From NCBI GenBank assembly GCA_903854805.1, contig CAINXK010000013.1, positions 1 through 64,000 on the forward strand: 64,000 bases of DNA, written 5' to 3'. Both the position numbers and the translations under genes were made by a program. Position 1 is the first letter of the stretch, and every line of letters begins with the position of its first letter. Source of the DNA: an uncultured Anaerolineae bacterium. GTDB lineage: Bacteria; Chloroflexota; Anaerolineae; Anaerolineales; Villigracilaceae. Below the pieces are notes generated by a model. That model saw only the letters and a list, made by a program, of their open reading frames with translations, ran no database searches and was not told the origin of the DNA. Of the stretch, positions 8,543 through 17,176 are shown piece by piece.

Positions 8543-9427
8543 ATGGCTAAAATTTTTACACGCACATTTCGCGTGCGCTGGTCAGAACTGGATGCAAGCG
8601 GGCAGGTTAGCCCAGGAAGTTACCTGCGCTACCTGGTGGAAACAGCCTATGATTGGGGCGATGCGCTGGGATTGGGAGCAAAGAATGATGGAGTACTGGG
8701 GCTTTTCTGGCTCATCCGCGAAACCGAGATCCATCTAATCCACCCGATGGTTCATAATGACGTATTTGAGTTCACCATCTGGATGGTGAACTGGCAACGC
8801 GTGCGTGGCACGCGTTGCTTTGAGATAAAGCTAAAAAACAGTGACCGGATCATCGCACAGGGGACACAACATATCGTCTGCATGGATCGCCTGACTGGGC
8901 GACCAACGAACCCACCCGAAGACATCATTGATAACTTCAGACTGGATGAACCACGCATATTTCCATTTGAACGCTTCCCTAAAATCGCGCCAGCCAAATC
9001 AGCATATGTCAGCCAGAGGCTGGTGGAATGGCAGGACCTGGATGCATTTGAGCATGTTAACAATGCTGTCTACACCAGCTATGCTGAGGAGGCTGCCGCA
9101 CAGGAACTGTCAGCTCACGGTTGGGACCCACTCCGGCTGTCGATGCAAAAGCTGTCAATCAGCACGCAGAGAATTCATATTCAATACCTGTCACCAGCCG
9201 TCTGGGGCGAAAATCTGATCATTTCAACTCATTCACTGCATCTACAACAAGACGGTGGCTCCCGCTACGTGGGGATCACCCGCACAGACGGTTCGGTCGT
9301 GGCTGAATGCATTCTAGATTGGAAACTCATAAACCGTGAGACTGGGACAATTCAGCAGCTGCCAGATGGCTTGCAAGACCAGCTAAAGAAATCGCCACCA
9401 AATAAACATCTCACTCAGAAGACATGA
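8543..9427 (+). CDS. Acyl-ACP/acyl-CoA thioesterase with two hotdog domains
   Basis: This 294-residue protein has tandem 4HBT-like hotdog domains. The second (from about residue 150) keeps the catalytic-type sequence WQDLDAFEHVNNAVYTSYAE. The first has the degenerate equivalent WSELDASGQVSPGSYLRY, lacking HVNN, as usual for acyl-ACP thioesterases in which one half is catalytic. It hydrolyses fatty acyl thioesters in the cytoplasm. AGGAGA lies before the ATG. Its last bases overlap the convergent DUF3592 gene by 17 bases. Confidence 0.85.
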   Translation: MAKIFTRTFRVRWSELDASGQVSPGSYLRYLVETAYDWGDALGLGAKNDGVLGLFWLIRETEIHLIHPMVHNDVFEFTIWMVNWQRVRGTRCFEIKLKNSDRIIAQGTQHIVCMDRLTGRPTNPPEDIIDNFRLDEPRIFPFERFPKIAPAKSAYVSQRLVEWQDLDAFEHVNNAVYTSYAEEAAAQELSAHGWDPLRLSMQKLSISTQRIHIQYLSPAVWGENLIISTHSLHLQQDGGSRYVGITRTDGSVVAECILDWKLINRETGTIQQLPDGLQDQLKKSPPNKHLTQKT

Positions 9428-10049
9428 CACGTTGAACAGCCAGGACTGCGACAAGGAACGAAATTCCCAAAATTCCCGTGATGACCGGTAATATCCACAA
9501 CAGTGCTGAGCTTCCAAAAGATTTAATTCTAGCGTCAAGAGGATGCTGAGGGTCATAAAGCACTGTAACAGCATCTCCTTTCTCGTATTCCGGCGAATCG
9601 CTGCCCACACTCATCTGGACTGTCCGGTGACGGCCATCGTCTGCGGTATAGTTCACCACTGGAAAATAATATTCGCGAACAATTCGATCTTGTACATTTT
9701 CATACTCGCGGCGTACTACCATATCTACGACTTGCCCAGGTGCGCTTTTCTGCTTCATGATGGTTGAGATGGCGCTGCCAGATGAAATAAAGGAAATCAA
9801 TAACATCACCGCGGCAAAGACAGAAAACCCACCGAGAACCATGTTCTCCATGGTAAAAAACGATTTGGATGAAACTTTCGCAGGCTCTTCATCCAAATCT
9901 GTCGCATCAGCAGCAGCCAGGATCACCATTATTTTTCGCCTGTGATTAACGTTCGGGATCTGGTCGAGGCTGGTGTAAACAACACCATTAATCTCATAAG
10001 ATACAGCTTCGCCATTCTCCCAATTAATACTATATTTCTTTTTTGCCAT
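9411..10049 (-). CDS. DUF3592 membrane protein
   Basis: A 212-residue protein with two transmembrane segments (about 70-92 and 182-205) flanking an extracytoplasmic beta-rich domain of the DUF3592 type (VVNYTADDGRHRTV, GDAVTVLYDPQHP). The function is unknown. The N-terminal 65 residues are cytoplasmic and include an AAADATDLDEEP stretch. The start at 10049 has GGAGG 8-12 bases upstream. It is convergent with the thioesterase gene, and the two reading frames overlap. Confidence 0.75.
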   Translation of the reverse strand: MAKKKYSINWENGEAVSYEINGVVYTSLDQIPNVNHRRKIMVILAAADATDLDEEPAKVSSKSFFTMENMVLGGFSVFAAVMLLISFISSGSAISTIMKQKSAPGQVVDMVVRREYENVQDRIVREYYFPVVNYTADDGRHRTVQMSVGSDSPEYEKGDAVTVLYDPQHPLDARIKSFGSSALLWILPVITGILGISFLVAVLAVQRVMSSE

Positions 10050-10100
10050 GCCTGCCTCCTGGTAGAAAATTTTTATATTTATAAAATAACCAATAAAAAG

Positions 10101-10874
10101 CTATTGGACAGCTGGTTTCTCATTTTTACTCCCCGAAAATGCCAGAACAACAAAAATTCCCGAAACAATAAATCCAAAAAACGCCGGCCCAGGCTGCTGC
10201 CAAAAAATACCCTGGCCAATAGTCTGCAATAGCCAGGTAAGCACGTAAACAAGGGACAGCGCACCCGCAGGAAGCTCACGCGGATTTACGATTAAACTAA
10301 TAAGCCCAGAAATCACCATCCACCCCAGATAATTACTCCAGGGAATACCAAAGTATTGGCCCGGAATTTCCCAACGCCAAAAATTCCAGGCGACCATTTG
10401 CGGGTCGAGAAACAGATCCCAGGCGGTAAAGGCCAGCGCTGAAACAACCAGGAAACTAATGGCCCGCCCCGATTTGCGGGTTATGAGCTGTGCAACCGCC
10501 CAGGCTGGGGGTAGCATCATCATCCAGGCCAATGGGATTATCACCGGAATACCAGCGAGCTGAGGTTGGAGAATTGCAGTGTAATGATACTTGCCAAATA
10601 ACCAACCAGTACTGACTCCCAGTAATTCAGCAAAATACGACAGGCCAGCAACAATGATGAAAACCGAGACTGTACGCCGCCAACCCCAGGCATTATAGAG
10701 AATAACCAACACGGCGGAACCCTGAGCCAAAACGCCAATAGACATTCCGCGCACCAGGTAATCCTCGCCCATAATCCAGCCCAGGATTGGCAGCGAAAGC
10801 ATGGTCAGCACCCAAATAAGCAGACTGGTACGAGTGGATGTGGAATAGCGTAGCGTATTAAACGTTTTTAACAT
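10101..10874 (-). CDS. CruF-like carotenoid biosynthesis membrane protein (DUF422)
   Basis: A multi-pass membrane protein of about 257 residues with the DUF422/CruF signature WDLFLDPQMVAWNFWRWE and the nearby GIPWSNYLGW. Family members are carotenoid 1,2-hydratases acting on C40/C50 carotenoids in the membrane. The frame is open up to 10937, but that start would lie inside the terminator of the upstream gene, so the internal ATG at 10874 is chosen; neither has a good ribosome site. No other carotenoid genes are visible in the window, so the substrate is not known. Confidence 0.72.
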   Translation of the reverse strand: MLKTFNTLRYSTSTRTSLLIWVLTMLSLPILGWIMGEDYLVRGMSIGVLAQGSAVLVILYNAWGWRRTVSVFIIVAGLSYFAELLGVSTGWLFGKYHYTAILQPQLAGIPVIIPLAWMMMLPPAWAVAQLITRKSGRAISFLVVSALAFTAWDLFLDPQMVAWNFWRWEIPGQYFGIPWSNYLGWMVISGLISLIVNPRELPAGALSLVYVLTWLLQTIGQGIFWQQPGPAFFGFIVSGIFVVLAFSGSKNEKPAVQ

Positions 10875-10905
10875 GATGGCATTTACCAGGTAAGCGAATG
10901 ATAAA

Positions 10906-10928
10906 TTAAAAAGCCCCCAAACGGGGGC
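10906..10928 (-). terminator. Rho-independent terminator after the SDR gene
   Basis: Reading the minus strand, GCCCCC-N4-GGGGGC (10928-10913) is followed by TTTTT. It lies 20 bases past the stop of the SDR gene and closes the rib/ygiD cluster. Confidence 0.85.
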
Positions 10929-10947
10929 ATGAAGCACAAATCATACA

Positions 10948-11619
10948 TCAGTACAACGGGATTCTGGCACCATTAACCCTGGCAGCCAGGTCGCTGCACA
11001 AATAGAGCATGGCAGCAGAAATTTCGTCAGGCGAGGTGCCTTTACCCTTGCCGGTTGTATCGATCGAATGAACCTGGATCAAGTTGGCAGTCACGCCACT
11101 TTCTTTGACCTCCTGAGCCAGGGTGAGCAGCAATGTTTCTTCAGCCGCTTTCCCAATTGCATAAGCGCCCATTCCAATTTGTGGATCAGTGGCCAAAGGC
11201 GAAGATACAACAATTACCCGACCCCAACCATTACGAACCATACCAGGCGTGAAAGCCTGCACCAGATGGAAGCTCGTCCAAACGTGCTGAGTAATCATCG
11301 TTTCAAGATCCTGGGCAGGTGTATCTGCCAAAGTTTTACCGCCTGTCCAGCCTCCAACAAGATGGAGCAAGATATCTGCGCGGCCAAACTTCGAATCGAC
11401 AGCAACTGCCGCCGCGCGAACATCATCTGGACTGCGCAAATCGACAGCCTGCGTAAGCAGTCGCGCAGATGGCAGATTCAAATCAATCGCAAGCGCATCA
11501 AGCTTGGCCTGGTTCGTACTGAGCAATGCGAGAGCAGCTCCTTGACCGGCAAAAGCCCTGGCAGCATTGACTGCAGCTGCCCCAGTTGCACCAGAAATAA
11601 CAACGACGGGATTATTCAT
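10948..11619 (-). CDS. Short-chain dehydrogenase/reductase
   Basis: This 223-residue SDR has a Rossmann start VVVISGATGAAAVNAA, a variant of TGxxxGxG that lacks the usual glycines, followed by VVSSPLA and the catalytic YAIGK (YxxxK). It overlaps the start of ribA by 8 bases and reads with the riboflavin genes, so it may act on a flavin- or pterin-related substrate, but the context is not decisive. The substrate is unknown. Confidence 0.8.
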   Translation of the reverse strand: MNNPVVVISGATGAAAVNAARAFAGQGAALALLSTNQAKLDALAIDLNLPSARLLTQAVDLRSPDDVRAAAVAVDSKFGRADILLHLVGGWTGGKTLADTPAQDLETMITQHVWTSFHLVQAFTPGMVRNGWGRVIVVSSPLATDPQIGMGAYAIGKAAEETLLLTLAQEVKESGVTANLIQVHSIDTTGKGKGTSPDEISAAMLYLCSDLAARVNGARIPLY

Positions 11620-12382
11620 GAAGTGACTTAACCTGCTCCTCGCTCATGCCCTTGACCACCGGGCGATCAATCTGCTCCTGAAGATGTGTCTTACCCTTGA
11701 AATCCTTCAAGTCGATCATATGGCCGGATTTCTCGGCTTTAGTACGCAGATAAAACTCGTTGTAAGGATTGGTTGGCAATACGTGCGGGATACGACCTTT
11801 GACCTGCACACCATACTTGGTAAGGTCATTGATCTTCTTGGGATTGTTGGTCATCAAACGAATAGACCTGACCTTAAGAGATTGCAGCATGTGCGCCGCA
11901 ACAGCATAATCACGCTCATCATCTCGGAAACCAAGCGCCAGGTTAGCCTCAACTGTATCCATACCATAATCCTGCAGACCATAAGCGCGGATTTTATTGG
12001 TCAGGCCAATTCCACGCCCTTCCTGTCGCAGATAAATCACAATCCCTTTTTCCATTTTTCCAATAGCGGTCAAGGCTGACTCAAGTTGATCACGGCAATC
12101 GCAACGCAGCGAACCAAAGGCATCGCCGGTGAGGCATTCTGAGTGCATGCGCACAACCACATCTTCGCTGTCAGTCACGTCACCCTTAACGATGGCCGCG
12201 TGTTCCTTACCGTCCTGATTATTATAAAAAGCCACAATATGAAAATCGCCAAAACGTGTCGGCAGTTCGGCAATCGAGGCGATCTTAACACAAACATGGT
12301 CATCGCCACAGCCATCACATTCGTGCGCGCGGTTTTCATCCAATAACTGCTCAATGGGCAGATGCATATGATCAATTGTCAT
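11612..12382 (-). CDS. ribA: GTP cyclohydrolase II
   Basis: This 256-residue enzyme opens GTP to 2,5-diamino-6-ribosylamino-pyrimidinone phosphate, the first step of riboflavin synthesis (EC 3.5.4.25). The zinc cysteines are in CLTGDAFGSLRCDC and the catalytic region is YLRQEGRGIGL. An N-terminal extension of about 45 residues holds an extra cysteine cluster ECDGCGDDHVC not typical of the short family form. A further C-terminal tail follows the usual DLKDFKGK end. The start has AAAGGAAA before it. It lies just downstream of the RibD-C-like reductase, forming consecutive pathway steps. Confidence 0.93.
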   Translation of the reverse strand: MTIDHMHLPIEQLLDENRAHECDGCGDDHVCVKIASIAELPTRFGDFHIVAFYNNQDGKEHAAIVKGDVTDSEDVVVRMHSECLTGDAFGSLRCDCRDQLESALTAIGKMEKGIVIYLRQEGRGIGLTNKIRAYGLQDYGMDTVEANLALGFRDDERDYAVAAHMLQSLKVRSIRLMTNNPKKINDLTKYGVQVKGRIPHVLPTNPYNEFYLRTKAEKSGHMIDLKDFKGKTHLQEQIDRPVVKGMSEEQVKSLHE

Positions 12383-12401
12383 AGTATTTCCTTTCCAATT
12401 T

Positions 12402-13085
12402 TTAAAGCATTAAATTATAACGAATGAGGACGCCACCGTCATCATCCAGAACCTGGGCATCCATCAGCTTCAAGTGCAAAGCAGCAGATTCCGGCAGGCC
12501 TTTACCAGCTGCCAGGGTGGGCGTGGTTTGTCCGCCAAATATTTTGGGTGCCAGATAAACATATAGTTCATCCACAAGACCTTTGCGAAGCAGCTCGAAA
12601 TTTAAGCTACCTCCACCTTCAACCATCAGGCGGCATACTCCCAACGAATAGAGAGTTTCAAGAGCCAAATTTAAGTTTACTCGTTTTTCGCCCAGAACAT
12701 AGACTTCTGCGCCATGCTCTGATAAAACGCTGATCTGTTCTGCTGATGTTTGGGACGTCGTAAAGATGATCCTACGCGCGGGGCCGGATGTCATAAAGTC
12801 CCCATCAACTTTAAGGTTTGCCTGAGTAACGACGCCCACCTTAATGGGGTTTTCTGTCATCCCTCTGGCTATGCGTTCTTCTCGCAGCTGAGCTGTTTTC
12901 ACCGTAAGTTTAGGATCTTCGTCAAGCAGCGTATGTCCGCCAACCATGACAGCATCTGACTCTGCACGCAAACGCAATACCCGCGCTTTATCCGTAGCAG
13001 ACGAAATCCCGGCACCTTTACGCTCAAAAGTATCCATTTTGCCGTCAGCTGTCACAGCGACGTTGATAAATACGAAAGGTTTCAT
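12402..13085 (-). CDS. RibD C-terminal-type pyrimidine reductase
   Basis: This 227-residue free-standing reductase domain resembles the C-terminal half of RibD and archaeal ArfC. It would reduce the ribosyl group of the riboflavin intermediate using NADPH. Visible features are INVAVTADGKMDTF, the DAVMVGGHTLLDEDPKLT substrate loop and MVEGGGSLNFELL. The deaminase half is absent and not seen elsewhere in the window, so it may be encoded separately. It is 19 bases upstream of ribA on the same strand. Confidence 0.9.
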   Translation of the reverse strand: MKPFVFINVAVTADGKMDTFERKGAGISSATDKARVLRLRAESDAVMVGGHTLLDEDPKLTVKTAQLREERIARGMTENPIKVGVVTQANLKVDGDFMTSGPARRIIFTTSQTSAEQISVLSEHGAEVYVLGEKRVNLNLALETLYSLGVCRLMVEGGGSLNFELLRKGLVDELYVYLAPKIFGGQTTPTLAAGKGLPESAALHLKLMDAQVLDDDGGVLIRYNLML

Positions 13086-13141
13086 GGTCTGCCTATGATT
13101 AAGGTATTCAATTCAAGTAAGGACAAATGCGAAGCAACTTT

Positions 13142-13648
13142 TTAATCGTGGAATTTCTTCTCACCAGCATCGATCCTGATATTTAACCGATTGGCGACAG
13201 GAGGAAGCGGGCAAGACCAGCGTTCGTTATATGCGCAGTATGGATTATAGGCAAGATTAAAATCCACATAAAGAACATCTGAGCGAAGTTCATGCGGTTC
13301 GAGATAACGCCCCGATCCATAGGTTTCTGCTGGCGCAGTGGCATCCGAAAAAGGCAGGAAAAAACCGTAATCATCCTCGTATACCTGCAAAACAGCCTCC
13401 TGATCAGCCAGCTCAAATCGGATCTGCCCTATTTGAGTATACTCACGCTCAGCACCAGTGGATGTTGCCAGAACAATTTGTACCGGGGTGTCAAAGCGCT
13501 CCAGCACCAGTTCAAGGCGCAAAGAAAGATTCTCGGGGTAGTACGTCAACCCTTTAAAATTGCCTTGCTGCTCCGCGGTCAAGGGCGATTGATTGCCAGA
13601 CCGAAAAAACTCATCTTTTTCTGCGCGAAAACGCTCCAATTCATTCAT
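13142..13648 (-). CDS. DUF1684 family protein
   Basis: This 168-residue protein has the DUF1684 signature: TYGSGRYLEPHE, then VDFNLAYNPYCAYN and CPLPPVANRLNIRIDAGEK at the end. The family is widespread and its biochemical role is not established. The ATG at 13648 follows the stop of ygiD by 11 bases, so it is co-transcribed in the Rrf2-led operon. No signal peptide or transmembrane segment is seen. Confidence 0.88.
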   Translation of the reverse strand: MNELERFRAEKDEFFRSGNQSPLTAEQQGNFKGLTYYPENLSLRLELVLERFDTPVQIVLATSTGAEREYTQIGQIRFELADQEAVLQVYEDDYGFFLPFSDATAPAETYGSGRYLEPHELRSDVLYVDFNLAYNPYCAYNERWSCPLPPVANRLNIRIDAGEKKFHD

Positions 13649-13659
13649 ATATTGACTTT

Positions 13660-14433
13660 CTAACCAAACCTGACAGAACGCATCGAAATGGCACCCATGG
13701 TCACCTTATCAGCAAAAAAGCTGACCGATTCGCCATCTTCCTTAAGCCCCAGGGTATAAAGCAGCGGTAGATAATGCTCCGCACTATTGATGGCCAATTC
13801 AGCAGCACGGCCTTGCTTTTCATACTTAATCATCGGCTCATGGTCATTGGCCAGGATCCACTGCTTAATATTTGTGTCAAACGCCTCAGCCCAATCAAAC
13901 TTGAGCTTATCGTCCCAAACAACCATTCGCAAATTGTGAACAATGTTACCAGAACTAACAATCAATACACCTTCTTCACGCAGTTCCTTCAACTGCTGCC
14001 CAAGCTGATAATGCTGCAGCGGGCTCTTGGAGCGATCAAGAGAGATTTGCACAACAGGTACATCTGCCAGTGGAAACAAACGCTTCAGAACAGACCAGGT
14101 GCCATGATCCAGACCCCAGGTCATATCCGGCTGGATTTCTGTTTGCTTAATGACTTTTCTGACAGTCTGAACCAGGTCGGGTGAGCCTGGCGCAGGATAC
14201 GCAACTTCATATAGCTCTTTTGGAAAACCGTAGAAATCATAAATTGTGCGCGGATTTTCCATGGCAGTAACTTTTGTACCCATGGTTTCCCAATGGGCGG
14301 AAACCGCTAGAATAGCTTTCGGCCTGGGAAGCTGCCTTCCTATTTCTGTCCAGGCTTGCGCAAACTCGTTTTCTTCAATGGCATTCATTGGGCTGCCATG
14401 ACCTACAAATAACACGGGCATTCTTTCAGACAT
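13660..14433 (-). CDS. ygiD: Extradiol ring-cleavage dioxygenase, DODA/YgiD type
   Basis: This 257-residue protein resembles 4,5-DOPA extradiol dioxygenases. The metal-binding histidines fit VGHGSPMNAIEENEF near the start, SAHWET, LDHGTWSVL and SSGNIVHNLR. It would open an aromatic diol using a single metal ion, usually zinc in YgiD-type proteins. It directly follows the Rrf2 regulator (24 bases) with GGAGA before the ATG, so the regulator probably controls it. The natural substrate is unknown. Confidence 0.9.
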   Translation of the reverse strand: MSERMPVLFVGHGSPMNAIEENEFAQAWTEIGRQLPRPKAILAVSAHWETMGTKVTAMENPRTIYDFYGFPKELYEVAYPAPGSPDLVQTVRKVIKQTEIQPDMTWGLDHGTWSVLKRLFPLADVPVVQISLDRSKSPLQHYQLGQQLKELREEGVLIVSSGNIVHNLRMVVWDDKLKFDWAEAFDTNIKQWILANDHEPMIKYEKQGRAAELAINSAEHYLPLLYTLGLKEDGESVSFFADKVTMGAISMRSVRFG

Positions 14434-14457
14434 AATTCTCCATTTCGATAAGCATCA

Positions 14458-14880
14458 TCATAGTTTGCCTTGCAGGGTATTCTCCAGTACATTTGCTATA
14501 CTAACCTTATCCAATGCCAACTCCAGGGCATCCTGGGCATCACTAAACACTTTGCCAAGCGTATTCTGAATATTGCGACCGATCGGGCAATTCAGATTAG
14601 GGTGTTGGTGCATAGCCAGCACAGACTCGTGGCTGACGGCATAATAAACCTCTCGCAGGCTGAGCTCATCTGCAGAACGCATCAGGCGCCAGCCACCGTT
14701 TTTTCCGGAGCGGGAATCAACCAATCCATGCTGACGTAAATGCGACATAATTCGCCGAATAACAACTGGATTCGTGTTTACACTCTGTGCAATGGTCTCA
14801 GAAGTTATGGCCGTCTCTGGATATGCAGCTAGAACGGCAAGTATGTGGCACGAAACTGCAAACTGTTGATTTAAATTCAT
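14458..14880 (-). CDS. Rrf2-family transcriptional regulator
   Basis: This 140-residue protein has an N-terminal winged helix (TSETIAQSVNTNPVVIRRIM, then GGWRL in the wing) and a dimerisation helix. Only one cysteine (NCPIGRNI) is seen in the region that holds three in IscR/NsrR-like Fe-S sensors, so it is more like YwnA-type members and may sense thiol or electrophile stress by that single cysteine. The mRNA appears almost leaderless: a perfect promoter ends 8 bases before the ATG, and a dyad operator covers its -10 box, indicating autorepression. It heads the ygiD-DUF1684-rib cluster. Confidence 0.88.
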   Translation of the reverse strand: MNLNQQFAVSCHILAVLAAYPETAITSETIAQSVNTNPVVIRRIMSHLRQHGLVDSRSGKNGGWRLMRSADELSLREVYYAVSHESVLAMHQHPNLNCPIGRNIQNTLGKVFSDAQDALELALDKVSIANVLENTLQGKL

Positions 14881-14882
14881 TT

Positions 14883-14916
14883 GTAACCATTATAGTTACG
14901 AATTAGCGGTTGTCAA
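14883..14916 (-). promoter_or_regulatory. Consensus promoter with overlapping Rrf2-type operator
   Basis: On the minus strand TTGACA (14916-14911), a 16-base spacer and TATAAT (14894-14889) form a perfect sigma-70-type promoter. The dyad GTAAC-N7-GTTAC (14883-14899) brackets the -10, so a bound regulator would block polymerase. Transcription would begin about 2 bases before the ATG at 14880. Confidence 0.82.
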
Positions 14917-14932
14917 GTTAGTGTTTCATAAG

Positions 14933-14962
14933 AAAAATCCGCTGCAGATGACAGCGGATTTT
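14933..14962 (-). terminator. Rho-independent terminator of lysA
   Basis: A perfect 11-bp stem (14934-14944 with 14952-14962) with a 7-base loop lies 20 bases past the lysA stop on the minus strand. The stem and flank give a run of five T. Confidence 0.8.
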
Positions 14963-14982
14963 GAAGGTAACCAGGTAGTACA

Positions 14983-16299
14983 TCAGTCATCAGGTAATAA
15001 ATCACGCCGGAACAGGTCTGCTGGTGTTTCACGTGCCTGGATAAGACGAGGCTTGCCATTTTCAATCAGCAAAACCGCCGGTCGACGTGCGCCATTGTAA
15101 TTGCTGGACATGCTCATATGATAAGCCCCGCTAACCGGGATGGCAATTAATTCATCTTCCGAAACATCGCGCAGCGGTATCTGCTCGATGAGCACATCTC
15201 CACTTTCGCAATAAGGCCCAGCAATTGAAACAAGGCTCGCTGGATCTGCGAAAGGCTTATTTACTGTCAAGCAAGAATACCTGGCACCATAAAGGGCATG
15301 GCGTGGGTTGTCAGCCATGCCGCCATCAATTAATAGCCAGGTTTTACCCGAGGTTTGCTTCACCGTCCCGACACGATATACCGCAACCCCGGCTCTGGCC
15401 ACCAGACTGCGACCTGGTTCCAGGTGCAGGTGTGGGAGTGAAAGCCCACGTTTCTGACAGCCTTCCAAAAGATTTGCGGTAATAAAACGCACGTACATTT
15501 CGATTGGAGGGTGGGGCAGATCGCCTTCATGATAGGATACACCCCAACCACCACCTGGAGAAAGATGCCACGGGTCTTTAAAACCGATCTTCTGGACCAA
15601 GTCAAGAACCCGGTCAAGACCATCACCTAAGGGCTCTGGATCGCGGAACTGAGAACCCTGGTGGAAGTGTAGCCCACGCAACGGGAGCTCGTTGTGGCGA
15701 CAGATTTCAACCGCTTCCAGAACCTGTTCACCGCTCATGCCAAACTTACTGCCAGAATGCCCGGTTTGAGTATAGGCATGTGTGTCGACAGATGAACCAG
15801 GTTGAAAACGGAGCCAGAGATCTGGAATACTTTGAAGTTTGGCCAATTCGAGCAAACGACCCAATTCAGAAAGGTTATCCACCACGATCGTGCCTGCATA
15901 CTTTTGCGCGGCTTGCAAATCTTCCATACTCTTGTTGACACCATGTACAAGAATATGGTTTTTGGATAGACCAGCTTGCACGGCAATACCGATTTCCCCC
16001 GCGCCGGTACAATCAACACAAAATCCTTGAGACTGGGACCATTGAGCAATGGCAGAGCACAGAAACGCTTTACCAGCGTAGGTGATAGACCAACGCTCAG
16101 GCCAGAATGCATTCAAAAAACCGCGGTATAAATCCGCAGCTGAATCCATTTCAGCTCGGTCATAGATATAGAGCGGAGTACCATACTGGTCAGCCAGGGA
16201 CTGAACATCACAGCCGCCAATTGTCAGGTGATCCTGAACAACCTGGGTACTGGAAGGAAAAAGCGGAAGTCTCGCCTGAATCAAAGGATTACTTTCCAA
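14983..16299 (-). CDS. lysA: Diaminopimelate decarboxylase
   Basis: This 438-residue PLP enzyme of the alanine racemase-like fold makes L-lysine from meso-diaminopimelate (EC 4.1.1.20). The PLP lysine lies in ITYAGKAFL. Other family features are HFHQGSQ, the phosphate-binding SPGGGWGVSY, LEPGRSLVA and the second-subunit cysteine in GPYCESGD. The C-terminal substrate region SGAYHMSMSSNYNGARRP is complete. The start overlaps the end of the FtsB-like gene by 11 bases. Confidence 0.92.
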   Translation of the reverse strand: MESNPLIQARLPLFPSSTQVVQDHLTIGGCDVQSLADQYGTPLYIYDRAEMDSAADLYRGFLNAFWPERWSITYAGKAFLCSAIAQWSQSQGFCVDCTGAGEIGIAVQAGLSKNHILVHGVNKSMEDLQAAQKYAGTIVVDNLSELGRLLELAKLQSIPDLWLRFQPGSSVDTHAYTQTGHSGSKFGMSGEQVLEAVEICRHNELPLRGLHFHQGSQFRDPEPLGDGLDRVLDLVQKIGFKDPWHLSPGGGWGVSYHEGDLPHPPIEMYVRFITANLLEGCQKRGLSLPHLHLEPGRSLVARAGVAVYRVGTVKQTSGKTWLLIDGGMADNPRHALYGARYSCLTVNKPFADPASLVSIAGPYCESGDVLIEQIPLRDVSEDELIAIPVSGAYHMSMSSNYNGARRPAVLLIENGKPRLIQARETPADLFRRDLLPDD

Positions 16300-16672
16300 A
16301 AAGGAAGAACTTCCAAATTTCCCACTGAGTCAACTCATTGACTACCGGAGATGGTGTTGGAGTGGGCTCAGGCGTTGCGCCGGGGACTGGCAAGACAATC
16401 ACGACCTTGTCGCCGGGCTTTCCCATGCGCGCTTCACCACGAGCAAATCCGTCCACCGCGGCAGGCGAAGTAGCCTGCGCAACCTGGGTATGAAGCGCTC
16501 CCTGGGTAATCATCACACCAGTAGCTTGAACGCGCGCTGTTTTAGCTATATTTTGGAGATGGGCAAGATCTCCCAGGCGCGCACTAAAATTCATTACCAT
16601 GAAGAGCACCAGGCCAATGACAATGAATATGCCCAAACGACGGAAGTCAATTTCGAGGGGGCCAATTTTCAT
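16289..16672 (-). CDS. FtsB/DivIC-like septum formation initiator protein
   Basis: A 127-residue single-pass protein: a cytoplasmic start of about 12 residues, a transmembrane helix (13-30), a short helical stalk, then EARMGKPGDKVVIVLP, which matches the conserved tail of FtsB/DivIC proteins (ARxxLGxxKPGE). It ends with a Pro/Thr linker TPEPTPTPSP and WEIWKFFLFGK. It likely acts in the divisome. The stalk is shorter than in most homologues. The transcript seems leaderless, with TGGTAAAAT ending 6 bases before the ATG. Confidence 0.72.
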   Translation of the reverse strand: MKIGPLEIDFRRLGIFIVIGLVLFMVMNFSARLGDLAHLQNIAKTARVQATGVMITQGALHTQVAQATSPAAVDGFARGEARMGKPGDKVVIVLPVPGATPEPTPTPSPVVNELTQWEIWKFFLFGK

Positions 16673-16678
16673 ATTTAT

Positions 16679-16687
16679 ATTTTACCA
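16679..16687 (-). promoter_or_regulatory. Extended -10 for a leaderless FtsB-like/lysA transcript
   Basis: On the minus strand TGGTAAAAT (TGnTAAAAT form) ends exactly 6 bases before the ATG at 16672, so +1 coincides with the A of the start codon. Confidence 0.5.
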
Positions 16688-16740
16688 CCTGCGACCCCAT
16701 GGTCGTCATTTTCAATATGCACCCAAAAACGAATTAGCTT

Positions 16741-16775
16741 AAAAAAAGAAAACCTATATTTCTACAGGTTTTCTT
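16741..16775 (-). terminator. Terminator after tRNA-Leu
   Basis: On the minus strand AAGAAAACCT pairs perfectly with AGGTTTTCTT (16775-16766 with 16755-16746) across a 10-base loop, followed by a T-run. It directly follows the tRNA. Confidence 0.85.
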
Positions 16776-16778
16776 AGG

Positions 16779-16862
16779 TGCCGAAGGAGGGACTTGAACC
16801 CTCACTCCCTTACAGGAACTAAGCCCTGAACCTAGCGCGTCTGCCAATTCCGCCACTTCGGC
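16779..16862 (-). tRNA. tRNA-Leu (anticodon CAG)
   Basis: The minus strand reads as an 84-base class II tRNA. The acceptor GCCGAAG pairs with CTTCGGC, the D-arm is GGCGGAATTGGCAGACGC, the anticodon stem CTAGG/CTTAG encloses TTCAGGG (anticodon CAG, codon CUG), a long variable arm follows, and the T-arm has GGTTCAAGTCC. The genome encodes only CC and then T after the discriminator A, so the CCA end is not encoded. Confidence 0.95.
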
Positions 16863-16875
16863 CTTAGCGAAGTGT

Positions 16876-16903
16876 ATTGTATCCATTTTCTGAGTTTTGT
16901 CAA
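16876..16903 (-). promoter_or_regulatory. Promoter of tRNA-Leu
   Basis: On the minus strand TTGACA (16903-16898), a 16-base spacer and TACAAT (16881-16876) place +1 about 7 bases before the mature tRNA 5' end. The remainder of the 16863-17176 stretch, up to the next gene, shows no supported gene. Confidence 0.8.
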
Positions 16904-17176
16904 CCTTTGGATTCGCCGTTGTTAGCCCAAAGTAGTAATATCCCTTTAGAAAGGCTAAGAAAACGGACATCACCTTGAACAAGAGCTCAAAATAGCTGGA
17001 TAGACTGGGCACAATGAATTCAAAAGCTGGCGGAAAAGCGAATAAACCAGACGAAATCAGCAGCAATTCTGCATTTGCAAACACGAGACCATGCACAGAT
17101 AATTTATATTAACCGAACAGTTGTCAAAATAATTCACAATAAAAACGCCTTATATTTTTCGGGTTCGTAGTATGAT

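Noticed and set aside
10875..10937. Longer start of the CruF-like gene at 10937
   Set aside because: That start overlaps the terminator of the SDR gene and lacks a ribosome site.
11068..11631. 187-residue plus-strand open frame opposite the SDR gene
   Set aside because: Antisense shadow of a well-supported SDR gene, with no family match.
16734..17096. 120-residue minus-strand open frame
   Set aside because: It runs through the tRNA-Leu gene and its terminator and has no family features.
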